Assembly: GCA_002422045.1 (NCBI GenBank)
Contig: DITG01000069.1
Span: forward strand, 345 to 31,314
Reading direction: 5' to 3'
Length of the DNA: 30,970 bases
DNA from: Acholeplasmataceae bacterium UBA6190
GTDB lineage: Bacteria > Bacillota_I > Bacilli_A > Acholeplasmatales > Acholeplasmataceae
Of this stretch, positions 21,807 to 30,205 are shown piece by piece. The notes below the pieces were generated by a model, which searched no databases, was not told the DNA's origin, and worked only from the letters and a program-made list of their open reading frames with translations. The position numbers and the translations under genes are program-made. Each line of letters opens with the position of its first letter. The stretch's first letter is position 1.

Positions 21807-24299
21807 TCATTCATAGTTTCTCAGGACATTTGAGGGTCGAATATTCAATAATTTTACAATATAAACCATTCGTGTGCAGATGAAGAGAATAATAATCAAA
21901 ATCATTCCGTAGATAACAGATGTTCCAGATAGTTGTATATTCTCATACTCACCAGACCATAGAATCAGTTCAGTTAGCTCCATCGAGAATAAAACGAAAC
22001 TCAGCAAAGCGCCAGTGATCAATACGAGAAAGAGCCAAAGACTTTCATGAATCATCAAGGAAATCATGGATGTTTTTGACAATCCCAAGATGTGCATTCT
22101 GGCATCATTTTTACTCATCTGTGAAAGTAACAACAAAGAATGATTGATAATGGATAAGACAAAGCATATGACAATAGCACTCAGGATAATTGTCATGTAT
22201 AATGTTGCACGTTCCATTCTCTCCACATTGGCTTCAACCAAGGCTTGATAATCGAGAACGTAAACCAAGTTTTGACTATAATTTGAGATGAGTAACTGAT
22301 CAAGATGAGATGAGTCACTCGCTTCATTGACAAAGATAGAACGGATGCCTGTACCTGAAAAAGCATCGATTGAGTGAAGATTGGTGAAAGCGAGATTGGC
22401 AATGTATTTTTCGAAGAATCCCCCAATCACCATTTCAACATTTGGAAATAAGGGATGGATATTGGCGATGATGGAATCTCCTATGTGGAGTCCATAAAGC
22501 TTTTGATAGCGAACAGGCAAAATGATGATAGGAATATCCATATCAAGCGCAGCTAGCGATGCATCAGATAAGTCGATACCGAAATACTGATCCAAGGTAG
22601 AAGGTTCCATCGAAACAGTCAACATCATCGAATCACCATAGTCAGGAAACGTTATGTTTTCATAGATGAGTGCTTGATCTGCGGTATGAACTTCAGGCAT
22701 ATCTTGAATCTCAAGCGTGGTTTCATCATATCCGGTGATGAAATTGGTCAATACGTAGTCAACTTTGTATTCACTTCGATGAGAAACAAATCGTTCTTCC
22801 ATGTGCGTGTTGGTCAGCACGAGCAAAAAAATCGATAAGAAAGACAACAAGAGTACTGAAACATAATGTCTGAATGATTGCTGATCAATGAGCATTTTCA
22901 GATGGAACATGAGTGTTGAAGTTGCTTGATGGGAAACGATAATTTTAAACAGCATGAATGGCAATACAAATAGGATGGACCCAATCGCCAATATGCGGAT
23001 CAAGACGCCAACATCACCTAAATCAATCCATTGAGTAAAACCATAAGCCAATAATGACACAACCGATAAAATCAAATACCAACGGATTGAAATCGGATCT
23101 TTTTGAACGGACTCGCGGACTTCAACGATCGACGAAGTGCGTTTTGTGTGAAGGTAATATCTCAGAGATGCACCTAAAAAGATGAGGAATGCAACACCTA
23201 GCGTGAAGAAAATGGTTAAGGGTTGTAGGATATAACTGGATTTTGATCCGACATACGTCATACCGAATGTGACAATTTCTTGTGCAATCCATATGGATAA
23301 GAACGCCGAGATGATGAAGAAAAGCATAAACTCGAGGATAATCACACCATAGGATAATCTTGAGCTTCCTCCGAGTAAGTTGATGATGGCGACCATTTTT
23401 TTCTTATCTTCGAAATACACCTTCATGGTTGTTGACATGACGAGTAGAATCGAGAAGATCACAATGATGAAAATCACAGAGAATACTGCCATGTTTCGAT
23501 CAATCATTTCAGTAACTTCATCCAGATTGATGGTTTCTCTGACATATAAGTTAGAATATCCTGACAGTCCCTGAAGATACGCTGAAACGGATTCAACGGT
23601 TTGATCCTCTTGGATATCTATATAGAGTGTGTTGTACAGATTGGCAAAGAAAACTGAAGGAAAACCGGATAATGCTGGATTCAAAGCGGTTAGGAAAAAG
23701 GGTAAACTATGTTCCTTGTTCAAGTAAATGGCACGGCCATTGAACAAACCGTCGTCAGGCACAATATCTGCAATCACAAAGTTTTTAGAAGATGATCCCA
23801 GATGCATCGACAGCGTTTCTCCGTGACTCAATTGATACTCATCTGCCAAGGATTTCGTGATGATGACTTGATTTTCGGATAACTCCAATCGATTGGCATG
23901 CACTGCAGAGACCTTTTTGAAGAAATGGATGGATGAAGACATGACATTGACATAGACTTTTTCATCGTCAATATCCACCAACGTGTTCACTTCAAAAAAA
24001 GGAATGGCTTCTTTGATGTATGTCTGTTGATCTGGATTTTCATTGAGTGTCCGAATGGTGAAATATCTGGCATTTCCTGCAGTACCGACAGAGACAATCA
24101 AATCCAAATCCTGATATTGTGACCGAAGATCGCCTAAGAAGTATTCGGTCATGAAATTTCTAGAAGAAGATGCGAGTAGTAATGACGTGACCAAAGCAAG
24201 CAAACTCAGAATCAGCAAGACTGATCTGAGCGGATTTTTGACGATGTTTTTATAGGCATAACGTATTGAAAACAGAAACCGTTTAAGTGTTTCTTTCAT
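21807..24299 (-). CDS. FtsX/MacB-type ABC transporter permease
   Basis: A permease of about 830 aa with duplicated FtsX-like halves. After a basic N-terminus (MKETLKRFLFSIRYAYKNIV) and a first membrane segment comes an extracytoplasmic domain of some 220 residues, then a cluster of about six membrane segments, a second extracytoplasmic domain and three final segments, about ten in all. This is the large type VII (FtsX-like) permease layout seen in Firmicutes peptide-sensing or lipoprotein-related transporters. I start at ATG 24299, which overlaps the ATPase gene by 17 bases and opens the typical N-terminus; ATG 24362 would overlap by 80 bases and adds an unrelated Cys-containing stretch. Substrate unknown. 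Confidence 0.88.
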   Translation of the reverse strand: MKETLKRFLFSIRYAYKNIVKNPLRSVLLILSLLALVTSLLLASSSRNFMTEYFLGDLRSQYQDLDLIVSVGTAGNARYFTIRTLNENPDQQTYIKEAIPFFEVNTLVDIDDEKVYVNVMSSSIHFFKKVSAVHANRLELSENQVIITKSLADEYQLSHGETLSMHLGSSSKNFVIADIVPDDGLFNGRAIYLNKEHSLPFFLTALNPALSGFPSVFFANLYNTLYIDIQEDQTVESVSAYLQGLSGYSNLYVRETINLDEVTEMIDRNMAVFSVIFIIVIFSILLVMSTTMKVYFEDKKKMVAIINLLGGSSRLSYGVIILEFMLFFIISAFLSIWIAQEIVTFGMTYVGSKSSYILQPLTIFFTLGVAFLIFLGASLRYYLHTKRTSSIVEVRESVQKDPISIRWYLILSVVSLLAYGFTQWIDLGDVGVLIRILAIGSILFVLPFMLFKIIVSHQATSTLMFHLKMLIDQQSFRHYVSVLLLSFLSIFLLVLTNTHMEERFVSHRSEYKVDYVLTNFITGYDETTLEIQDMPEVHTADQALIYENITFPDYGDSMMLTVSMEPSTLDQYFGIDLSDASLAALDMDIPIIILPVRYQKLYGLHIGDSIIANIHPLFPNVEMVIGGFFEKYIANLAFTNLHSIDAFSGTGIRSIFVNEASDSSHLDQLLISNYSQNLVYVLDYQALVEANVERMERATLYMTIILSAIVICFVLSIINHSLLLLSQMSKNDARMHILGLSKTSMISLMIHESLWLFLVLITGALLSFVLFSMELTELILWSGEYENIQLSGTSVIYGMILIIILFICTRMVYIVKLLNIRPSNVLRNYE

Positions 24300-24960
24300 C
24301 CTTGACCACTTTCCCGTCCTGCATATGAATGACCCTTGTTCCGAATCTTGTGACATCCTCATTGTGGGTCACCATGAGAATGGTTGTATGTAGATTCTGA
24401 TTGAGACGTTGAAACAGTTCCATGATTAATAGACCGTTATGATGATCGAGATTTCCAATCGGTTCATCAGCAAATAACACTTTCGGTTCATTGATGAGTG
24501 CGCGTGCGATGGAGACGCGTTGCTGCATGCCGCCAGAAAGCTGTGACGGGTAAAAATGATGTTGCTCACTCAGTCCGACTAGACTGAGCAGTTCCATGAT
24601 TTCCTGTTTCGTCTTTTGTTTCCCAATGACGCTTGCAAGCATGACATTTTCGTATACTGTCAGATTAGGAACAAGATTATAAAATTGAAAAACGAAGCCC
24701 ATTTCATGTGCGCGCATGTTCGCTTTTTCGTAATCTTTCATAACAGAAAGCTCCTGACCAGACCAAAGAATTGAACCACCTTGATAAGATTCAAGTCCTG
24801 ATATCGTATAAAGCAGTGTTGTCTTTCCGGAACCTGAGGGTCCGCATATCGAGATGAACTCTCCGGACTCGACATCAAAATCGATACCTCTTAAGATATC
24901 ATAAGTGACGCTTCCATTGGTATATGATTTGGTCAAACCCCGAACTTCGATCTGTTTCAT
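24283..24960 (-). CDS. ABC transporter ATP-binding protein (LolD/MacB type)
   Basis: The 225-aa ATPase powers the overlapping FtsX-type permease. It shows Walker A GPSGSGKT at 40-47, Q-loop Gln92, signature LSGGMQQR at 141-148, Walker B VLFADEP with Asp165 and Glu166, and switch His199. The GFVFQFYNLVPNLTVYENV segment is typical of the LolD/MacB/YknY subfamily, which drives mechanotransmission rather than classical import. SD AAGGAAGTG, ATG 24960. First gene of the leftward pair; divergent from the TAG-interrupted membrane gene. Confidence 0.96.
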   Translation of the reverse strand: MKQIEVRGLTKSYTNGSVTYDILRGIDFDVESGEFISICGPSGSGKTTLLYTISGLESYQGGSILWSGQELSVMKDYEKANMRAHEMGFVFQFYNLVPNLTVYENVMLASVIGKQKTKQEIMELLSLVGLSEQHHFYPSQLSGGMQQRVSIARALINEPKVLFADEPIGNLDHHNGLLIMELFQRLNQNLHTTILMVTHNEDVTRFGTRVIHMQDGKVVKDERNT

Positions 24961-24980
24961 ATGTTCACTTCCTTACCTGT

Positions 24981-24989
24981 ATTGTAACA
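24981..24989 (-). promoter_or_regulatory. Extended -10 promoter of the ABC transporter operon
   Basis: TGTTACAAT on the minus strand (24989-24981), 21 bp before the start codon, with no clear -35. Confidence 0.5.
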
Positions 24990-25038
24990 TAGAAGTCACT
25001 GCTTTGGATGGTTCTCAAGCCTTGGATGAATATTCCTG

Positions 25039-25047
25039 TGATATAAT
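25039..25047 (+). promoter_or_regulatory. Extended -10 promoter of the interrupted membrane gene
   Basis: TGATATAAT at 25039-25047 with a perfect TATAAT. No -35 at good spacing. Transcription would start near 25054, giving a leader of about 47 bases that contains the 16-bp palindrome. Confidence 0.62.
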
Positions 25048-25071
25048 ATGTCTAAATGAACTTATAGGGGA

Positions 25072-25087
25072 CATACAACGTTGTATG
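25072..25087. promoter_or_regulatory. Perfect 16-bp palindrome, probable operator
   Basis: CATACAACGTTGTATG at 25072-25087 is a perfect two-fold palindrome with no loop, which favours a DNA-binding site over an RNA hairpin. It lies about 18 bp downstream of the inferred start site and 13 bp before the start codon. Confidence 0.6.
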
Positions 25088-25100
25088 GGATTGGATCGTC

Positions 25101-25433
25101 ATGAGAAAATGGATGAGATATATACTACAACTGACCGTATCAATCATGTTTGGCATACTGATTTTAGGTATCCAGTTTTATGTATCGAGTTCTAAGGAAC
25201 GCTTCATCGGAAACTTGGAAAGTGTTGATTCGTTTGCTATAGTTGATACGCATCAATCAGGCAGATGGCATCATCAACTGCTTCGGACACTCAATGCCTC
25301 AGACAATACAATTTCCTTCTTTCTTTATACCAATCACAGTGGTGCGGTATTCAAGTTCTATGATCCCTCAGATAGTTTGATGCTTGAGGTTCAGGGATTG
25401 AATTTCATGGATGACTATGACGTCATCAACTAG
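25101..25433 (+). CDS. N-terminal part of the interrupted membrane protein
   Basis: 110 aa: one membrane segment (QLTVSIMFGILILGIQFYV) and the start of an extracytoplasmic domain, ending DDYDVIN before TAG. The SD before ATG 25101 is weak (GGATC region). If translated alone it would be a single-pass protein cut short in mid-domain. Confidence 0.55.
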   Translation: MRKWMRYILQLTVSIMFGILILGIQFYVSSSKERFIGNLESVDSFAIVDTHQSGRWHHQLLRTLNASDNTISFFLYTNHSGAVFKFYDPSDSLMLEVQGLNFMDDYDVIN

Positions 25434-25445
25434 AATACAGAGCAT

Positions 25446-26459
25446 TTGAATATTGTTCGTATGGAAGTCGTGATCACCAATACTGTTGTGGATACTGTTT
25501 CATTTGTTTACTTGAGCGAATACAGTGATGCTCTATTGCTTGATGTACATCCACATCCTGTTGAACAACTGATACTTCATGATACCGTGGTTGAAAAAAT
25601 GACACTCTTTGAATTCATCGGAGAAGAATTAGCTTTTCTTGCCACCATCATCATCAGTCTCACAGTGTTCTTCAATATCATCCACATCTTATGGAAGAAG
25701 TTCAATCCAAGTCATCTGACAATTTCAGAGCGTTTGATGAATATCCTAGAAAAAATCAGACACATCACTTCCAAAATCGTTTGGGCATTCAAACAACTGT
25801 TTTACAATATATTCGGTGGACTCTTTCTTTTCGTCATCACAACACTCCTCTTGGTGTTCTTATTTGGGGAAGACACTGAAACGCCAGAACCGCTTGATCA
25901 GGCCGTTTACTTCAATGAAGTCAAGAACGGATTTGATATCACAGTCCAGATTGGAGCATCCACTTCGACGTGGAACGATTCAGATTATGGACCGCACTAT
26001 ATCTATTACAAAGTTGTCTTCAATCAAAAACCTTCAGGATATTATGTTGCTTCATTATGGACCGAATCAGGATATCGAGGTCGTGCACTCTCTGATCAGG
26101 GACTGATTTTAACGGGTTATGAAGACCCTAAAGATTCAACGATTGACATCTATTTCGCATCTGACTTTGAAACAAGCGACACCTTTAAACTGGTGATTCG
26201 AAATGCATATACAGGCATGATTGTTTTTGAATCAGAAGAGTATACACTCTATAAGACATATGATGATGTCAACATGGATTTTGGTATCACCATCGAACCA
26301 GACCCATGGCGTTTTTCACTCTACATCTTTTTATTCCATGTGCTCATCACAACCTCGCTCATCAGGTATCTTTACTTTAGAGGCACAGACAGACGTTTGG
26401 AAAGACAAGCCAAGAGAAAAGCACTTCAAGATACTCAAAGTTATTGGGATTCAAAATAA
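25446..26459 (+). CDS. C-terminal part of the interrupted membrane protein
   Basis: Up to 337 aa from TTG 25446 (or 332 from ATG 25461), neither with an SD. It holds the rest of the first outer domain, two membrane segments around a basic cytoplasmic loop (SERLMNILEKIRHITSKIVW), a beta-rich outer domain (NGFDITVQIGAST, IYYKVVFNQKPSGYYVASL) and a final membrane segment. It is probably not expressed separately unless TAG is read through. Confidence 0.55.
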   Translation: MNIVRMEVVITNTVVDTVSFVYLSEYSDALLLDVHPHPVEQLILHDTVVEKMTLFEFIGEELAFLATIIISLTVFFNIIHILWKKFNPSHLTISERLMNILEKIRHITSKIVWAFKQLFYNIFGGLFLFVITTLLLVFLFGEDTETPEPLDQAVYFNEVKNGFDITVQIGASTSTWNDSDYGPHYIYYKVVFNQKPSGYYVASLWTESGYRGRALSDQGLILTGYEDPKDSTIDIYFASDFETSDTFKLVIRNAYTGMIVFESEEYTLYKTYDDVNMDFGITIEPDPWRFSLYIFLFHVLITTSLIRYLYFRGTDRRLERQAKRKALQDTQSYWDSK

Positions 26460-26463
26460 AAAT

Positions 26464-26500
26464 CAGGCGTTCACCAAGTGGTGAGCGCCTGTTTGATTTA
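26464..26500. terminator. Bidirectional terminator between convergent genes
   Basis: A 12-bp stem (26464-26475 with 26480-26491, one wobble) with loop AAGT. T-rich tails lie on both strands: TTTGATTTAT to the right and ATTTTTATTTTG reading leftward. It ends the interrupted gene (+) and lysS (-). Confidence 0.88.
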
Positions 26501-27982
26501 TCTGTGCTTTAAATGTGGGAACAAGATGACATCTCTGATGTTTGGTGTATTGGTCAGTAACATCACGAATCGGTCGATCCCGATACCAAGTCCACCTGTA
26601 GGCGGCATGCCATACTCCAATGATTCGACAAAATCGACATCCATTTCCGATGCTTCATCGTTACCGAGTTCCTTTTCACGAATTTGTCCTTCGAAACGTT
26701 CTCTTTGATCAATGGGGTCATTCAATTCAGAAAACGCGTTCGCATATTCGCTTCTCATGATGAACAATTCGAAACGATCTGTAAATCTGGGATCCTGATC
26801 GTTTTTCTTGGCAAGCGGGCTGATTTCAATCGGATGTCCGTATACCATGGTGGGTTGAATGATGACATCTTCACAATAATGCTCAAAGAATGCTTCGATG
26901 ATATGTCCGATACCAAAGTGTTTTTCAACGTGGATGCCGTGAGTCTTCGCATGTGCTTTCGCTTCTTCAAGCGTCATGTGTGCCCAGAAGTCAACACCAG
27001 AAAGTTCTTTGACCGCATCGACCATGTGCCATCTTTTCCATGGACGGCTCATGTGAATGACAGTATCATTGAAATTGATATCGTAAGTACCTAAGGTTTC
27101 ATAAGTCACTGTCGATAGACATTCTTCAACGAGATCCATCATATCACCCATATCTGCATAGGCGAGATAAGCTTCAATCGTCGTGAATTCAGGATTGTGT
27201 TTCGCATCCATGCCTTCGTTTCTGAAGAGTCTGCCGATTTCATAAACCGCTTCAAGACCACCGACTATGAGTCTCTTCAAAGGCAGTTCAGTCGCGATTC
27301 TCAAATAGAAATCCATATCAAGTGCATTGTGGTGTGTGACAAACGGACGCGCTGCAGCACCACCCAAAATGGAATGAAGCACTGGAGTTTCCACTTCGAT
27401 GAATCCTTTTTGATCGAAGAAATTTTGGATAGAACGGATGATTCTCGGTCTTGTGAGGGCAACCCGTTTGGATTCTTCATTGACAATCAAATCGACATAA
27501 CGTCTACGTCTGGCTTCTTCCTTGTCTTGTAAACCATGGAATTTGTCAGGGAGTGGACGTAAAGCCTTTGTCAGATGTGTATATTCACTGGCCTTGATGG
27601 TCAGTTCATTGGTCTTGGTACGAAAAACATGACCCTTGATACCGACAATATCGCCAAGGTCTCCGGATTTGAATACGTCATAGGCAAGTTCACCAACATG
27701 ATCTTGGCGTACATAGATTTGAATCTGTCCGAATTTATCTTGAATGTGCATGAAACCCGCTTTGCCTTGGCTACGTTTGAGCATGATGCGTCCGGCAACG
27801 GAGACTTCAACATTCATGGATTCTAATTGGTCATGATCAAATCCTTCATAGGATTCGAATATTTGTTTGCTGTTGTGGGTGCGCACATATTTCTGACCGA
27901 AAGGGTCTACACCTTTTTCTTTCAGTTCTTGCGCTTTCTGTCTGCGCACGAGCTGCTGTTCTTTTAAGTCTTCTGGATACAT
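26498..27982 (-). CDS. lysS: Lysyl-tRNA synthetase (class II)
   Basis: LysS charges tRNA-Lys. The 494-aa protein has the N-terminal OB-fold anticodon-binding domain (VSVAGRIMLKRSQGKAGFMH) and the class II catalytic core: motif 1 around GFIEVETPVL, motif 2 FRNEGMDAKHNPEFTTIE, and motif 3 GLGIGIDRFVMLLT. I start at ATG 27982: the SD AGGAGG (27995-27990) is 7 bases from it but only 1 base from the TTG at 27988. It has its own promoter just after the rqcP terminator, so it is at least partly independent of the tilS-hpt-ftsH-rqcP operon. Confidence 0.97.
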   Translation of the reverse strand: MYPEDLKEQQLVRRQKAQELKEKGVDPFGQKYVRTHNSKQIFESYEGFDHDQLESMNVEVSVAGRIMLKRSQGKAGFMHIQDKFGQIQIYVRQDHVGELAYDVFKSGDLGDIVGIKGHVFRTKTNELTIKASEYTHLTKALRPLPDKFHGLQDKEEARRRRYVDLIVNEESKRVALTRPRIIRSIQNFFDQKGFIEVETPVLHSILGGAAARPFVTHHNALDMDFYLRIATELPLKRLIVGGLEAVYEIGRLFRNEGMDAKHNPEFTTIEAYLAYADMGDMMDLVEECLSTVTYETLGTYDINFNDTVIHMSRPWKRWHMVDAVKELSGVDFWAHMTLEEAKAHAKTHGIHVEKHFGIGHIIEAFFEHYCEDVIIQPTMVYGHPIEISPLAKKNDQDPRFTDRFELFIMRSEYANAFSELNDPIDQRERFEGQIREKELGNDEASEMDVDFVESLEYGMPPTGGLGIGIDRFVMLLTNTPNIRDVILFPHLKHR

Positions 27983-28005
27983 GGTCAATCCTCCTAATCC
28001 AAGAT

Positions 28006-28033
28006 ATTATATCATAAGAAAAGCCATAAACAA
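28006..28033 (-). promoter_or_regulatory. Promoter of lysS
   Basis: On the minus strand TTGTTT (28033-28028), 16-bp spacer, TATAAT (28011-28006), with an extended TGA. The -35 overlaps the loop and right arm of the preceding terminator. Confidence 0.75.
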
Positions 28034-28042
28034 AGTTATGGC
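28016..28042 (-). terminator. Terminator overlapping the rqcP stop codon
   Basis: On the minus strand GCCATAA (28042-28036) pairs with TTATGGC (28029-28023), 6-base loop, then TTTTCTT. The rqcP TAA (28038-28036) is the last part of the left arm, as in the terminator at 2523-2544. Confidence 0.75.
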
Positions 28043-28281
28043 CGTTTTTCTTCCTTCAAAAGTTCATACATCAGCTGGTCTTTCTTCAGTTCAATCGAAG
28101 TAACCTTGACTGTGATGATTTTAAGTCCTAAGTGCAGTGTGAGAATGTCGTTTTCTTTGACAGCAGTCGAAGGTTTAGCCAGTTTTCCATTGACTTCGAC
28201 TTTCTCTTTTTCAGCTGCTTCCTTGGCAATTGTCCGACGCTTGATGATCCGCGCGACTTTTAAGTACTTATCAAGCCGCAT
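28036..28281 (-). CDS. rqcP: S4-domain RNA-binding protein RqcP (YabO)
   Basis: An 81-aa S4 RNA-binding protein: MRLDKYLKVARIIKRRTIAK carries the S4 core, followed by VEVNGKLAKPSTAVKENDIL. This matches YabO/RqcP, which binds the stalled 50S subunit and helps RqcH add C-terminal Ala tails in ribosome quality control; Hsp15 (HslR) is the proteobacterial relative. Start at ATG 28281, 11 bases inside ftsH; a longer frame to 28341 would add 20 residues unlike the family. There is no SD, so it probably depends on coupling to ftsH translation. A quality-control factor coupled to the FtsH protease gene makes functional sense. Confidence 0.88.
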   Translation of the reverse strand: MRLDKYLKVARIIKRRTIAKEAAEKEKVEVNGKLAKPSTAVKENDILTLHLGLKIITVKVTSIELKKDQLMYELLKEEKRP

Positions 28282-30193
28282 TGCCGTTTGCTTTCTGTTT
28301 TTCTGTCCACCAGGACAGTTTGCCAGTTGCAACGATTTCATCGATATCTGATTTGGTCAGTGTTTCAACATCAATCAAATATTGGGCGATGGTATCGAGT
28401 AATATACGGTTTTCTGTGATGATCTGGCGTGCGGTTTCATAACACATGGTGATGATGTGTCTAACTTCTTTATCGATTTCATGAGCAACTTGGTCAGAGA
28501 AATTCTTTTCTTTCATATAATCTCTGCCCAAGAAGACGTTACCGCCAACACTTTCGTATTGGACAGGACCGAGGTCTGACATGCCATATTCAGTGACCAT
28601 AGCTCTTGCGATCGTGGTTGCAACCTGGAAGTCGTTGTAAGCACCGGTTGTGACAGTGTCAAAGACAATTTCTTCAGCGACACGTCCACCCATATAAGAA
28701 GTGATACGTGCAAGGAGTGATTTCTTGGTTTCTAAGAATTTTTCTTCAAGAGGAGTCATCAGGTTGTAACCGCCTGCTCTGCCTCTGGGGATGATGGTGA
28801 CTTTTTGAACGACGTTCGCATCTTCAAGTTTGATACCGATCACGGCATGGCCTGCTTCATGATAAGCGACAGTTTTCTTTTCGCCAACTGAATATTTTCG
28901 ACTCTTTTTAGCGGGTCCCATCATGACTCTGTCAATGGCTTCATCCATGTCTTGTTCAGCAATCATGGTACGATTGTCTCTTGCTGCAAGCAGTGCTGCT
29001 TCATTGAGTAAGTTTTCAATATCTGCGCCAGAGAATCCTGGAATACGTGCAGAAAATTCGTTGAACTTGATTTTTGGATCCATTTTCTTGTTTCTGGCAT
29101 GGACTTTCAGAATCGCTTCACGACCTCTGATGTCTGGGAGACTGATGGTAATCTGTCTATCAAAACGACCTGGTCTTAACAAAGCGGGGTCCAACACGTC
29201 TGGACGGTTGGTCGCTGCCATGATGATGATTCCGATATTGGATGTGAATCCATCCATTTCAACCAAGAGTTGGTTCAGTGTTTGTTCTCTTTCGTCATGA
29301 CCGCCACCGAGGCCTGCACCTCTTTGACGACCGACAGCATCAATTTCATCGATGAAGATGATGCATGGTGCATTTTCTTTAGCGACTTTGAAGAGGTCTC
29401 TGACTCTGGAAGCACCGACACCGACGAACATTTCGACGAAATCAGAACCAGATATCGAGAAGAATGGAACGTTCGCTTCACCGGATACGGCACGTGCAAT
29501 CAATGTTTTACCAGTACCAGGAGAACCGACCAAGAGGATACCCTTAGGTATGCGTGCCCCCATGTCAACATATTTTTTAGGTGTTTTCAGGAAGTCAATG
29601 ATTTCTTCCATTTCTTGTTTTTCTTCATCGCAACCCGCAACATCTTTGAAGGTAACGGATTTTTCGCGATTCAGTTTCGCTCTGTTTTTCGCAAAGTCGA
29701 ATGCTTTTGAATTCTGGCTGTTGGCATTTCTGAAGATGATGAATAAGATGACAACGACCAAGATGAGTGGGACGAGATTGAGGATGACTGTCCAGAAGGT
29801 AATACCAGATCTAGGGACAATCGATGTGGTTCCACCTTTGGATTCAACGAGTTCAAACACAGCTTGTGCCTGATCAAGTGGCAAGATGGATTCAAAATTA
29901 ACAGTGCCATATACAGAAGAAGAACCTGTATTGGGGTAGAACACGCCTGTAATTTGAACGAGTGTGATGTTATCTCCACCAACGGGTGTATATTGAATTT
30001 TCTCAATATGACCAAGATCAGCAGATTGTGTCAGTTCAGTGGCGTTCAGATTGGCAACTTCACCTTGTAAGGCATCTCTTAGAAACAAGAAAATACCGAT
30101 CACAATGATCAGCGTGAACAGCATGATCAGATAATCAGGTTTCTTGCGATAATCTACTTTTTTTCTTGGACTGCGGTTTGGGTTTTGATTCAT
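28271..30193 (-). CDS. ftsH: ATP-dependent zinc metalloprotease FtsH
   Basis: FtsH is the membrane-bound hexameric AAA protease that removes damaged membrane and short-lived proteins. The 640-aa protein has two membrane segments (about 21-38 and 133-154) around an extracytoplasmic domain, Walker A GSPGTGKT at 223-230 (Ser in place of the more usual Pro), Walker B IIFIDEID at 278-285, the pore segment FVEMFVGVGASRVRDLF, arginine-rich RPGRFDR and the zinc site HEAGH at 445-449. SD GGGG region, ATG 30193. It lies 12 bases after hpt and overlaps rqcP by 11 bases. Confidence 0.98.
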   Translation of the reverse strand: MNQNPNRSPRKKVDYRKKPDYLIMLFTLIIVIGIFLFLRDALQGEVANLNATELTQSADLGHIEKIQYTPVGGDNITLVQITGVFYPNTGSSSVYGTVNFESILPLDQAQAVFELVESKGGTTSIVPRSGITFWTVILNLVPLILVVVILFIIFRNANSQNSKAFDFAKNRAKLNREKSVTFKDVAGCDEEKQEMEEIIDFLKTPKKYVDMGARIPKGILLVGSPGTGKTLIARAVSGEANVPFFSISGSDFVEMFVGVGASRVRDLFKVAKENAPCIIFIDEIDAVGRQRGAGLGGGHDEREQTLNQLLVEMDGFTSNIGIIIMAATNRPDVLDPALLRPGRFDRQITISLPDIRGREAILKVHARNKKMDPKIKFNEFSARIPGFSGADIENLLNEAALLAARDNRTMIAEQDMDEAIDRVMMGPAKKSRKYSVGEKKTVAYHEAGHAVIGIKLEDANVVQKVTIIPRGRAGGYNLMTPLEEKFLETKKSLLARITSYMGGRVAEEIVFDTVTTGAYNDFQVATTIARAMVTEYGMSDLGPVQYESVGGNVFLGRDYMKEKNFSDQVAHEIDKEVRHIITMCYETARQIITENRILLDTIAQYLIDVETLTKSDIDEIVATGKLSWWTEKQKANGNAA

Positions 30194-30205
30194 GGATATA
30201 CCCCT

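Larger units (their letters stand above)
25101..26459 (+). pseudogene. Four-TM membrane protein gene interrupted by one in-frame TAG
   Basis: Two reading frames lie in the same frame and are separated only by TAG at 25431-25433; the coding pattern continues at once after it. Read through, the product is about 452 aa: membrane segment at 8-30, an extracytoplasmic domain of about 145 residues, segments at about 176-198 and 237-256, a second beta-rich outer domain, and a last segment at about 405-426 with a basic tail. The second half has no SD and only a poor TTG (25446) or ATG (25461) as start, so a single broken gene is the simplest reading. A sequencing error or recent nonsense mutation are both possible. 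Family not recognised. It ends at a bidirectional terminator shared with lysS. Confidence 0.7.

Noticed and set aside
24300..24362. Longer N-terminus for the ABC permease from ATG 24362
   Set aside because: It would overlap the ATPase gene by 80 bases and adds residues unlike permease N-termini.
25084..25195. 36-codon frame starting at ATG 25084
   Set aside because: It overlaps the better ATG 25101 frame, lacks a well-spaced SD and has no recognisable features.
25431..25433. TAG read as pyrrolysine
   Set aside because: No sign of pyl genes in the window and the host type is not one known to use it; a broken gene is simpler.
26684..27826. Open frames on the plus strand opposite lysS
   Set aside because: They are shadows of a highly conserved gene, without SD or promoter.
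28271..29873. Open frames on the plus strand opposite ftsH
   Set aside because: Their peptides are antisense to conserved FtsH motifs and have no start signals.
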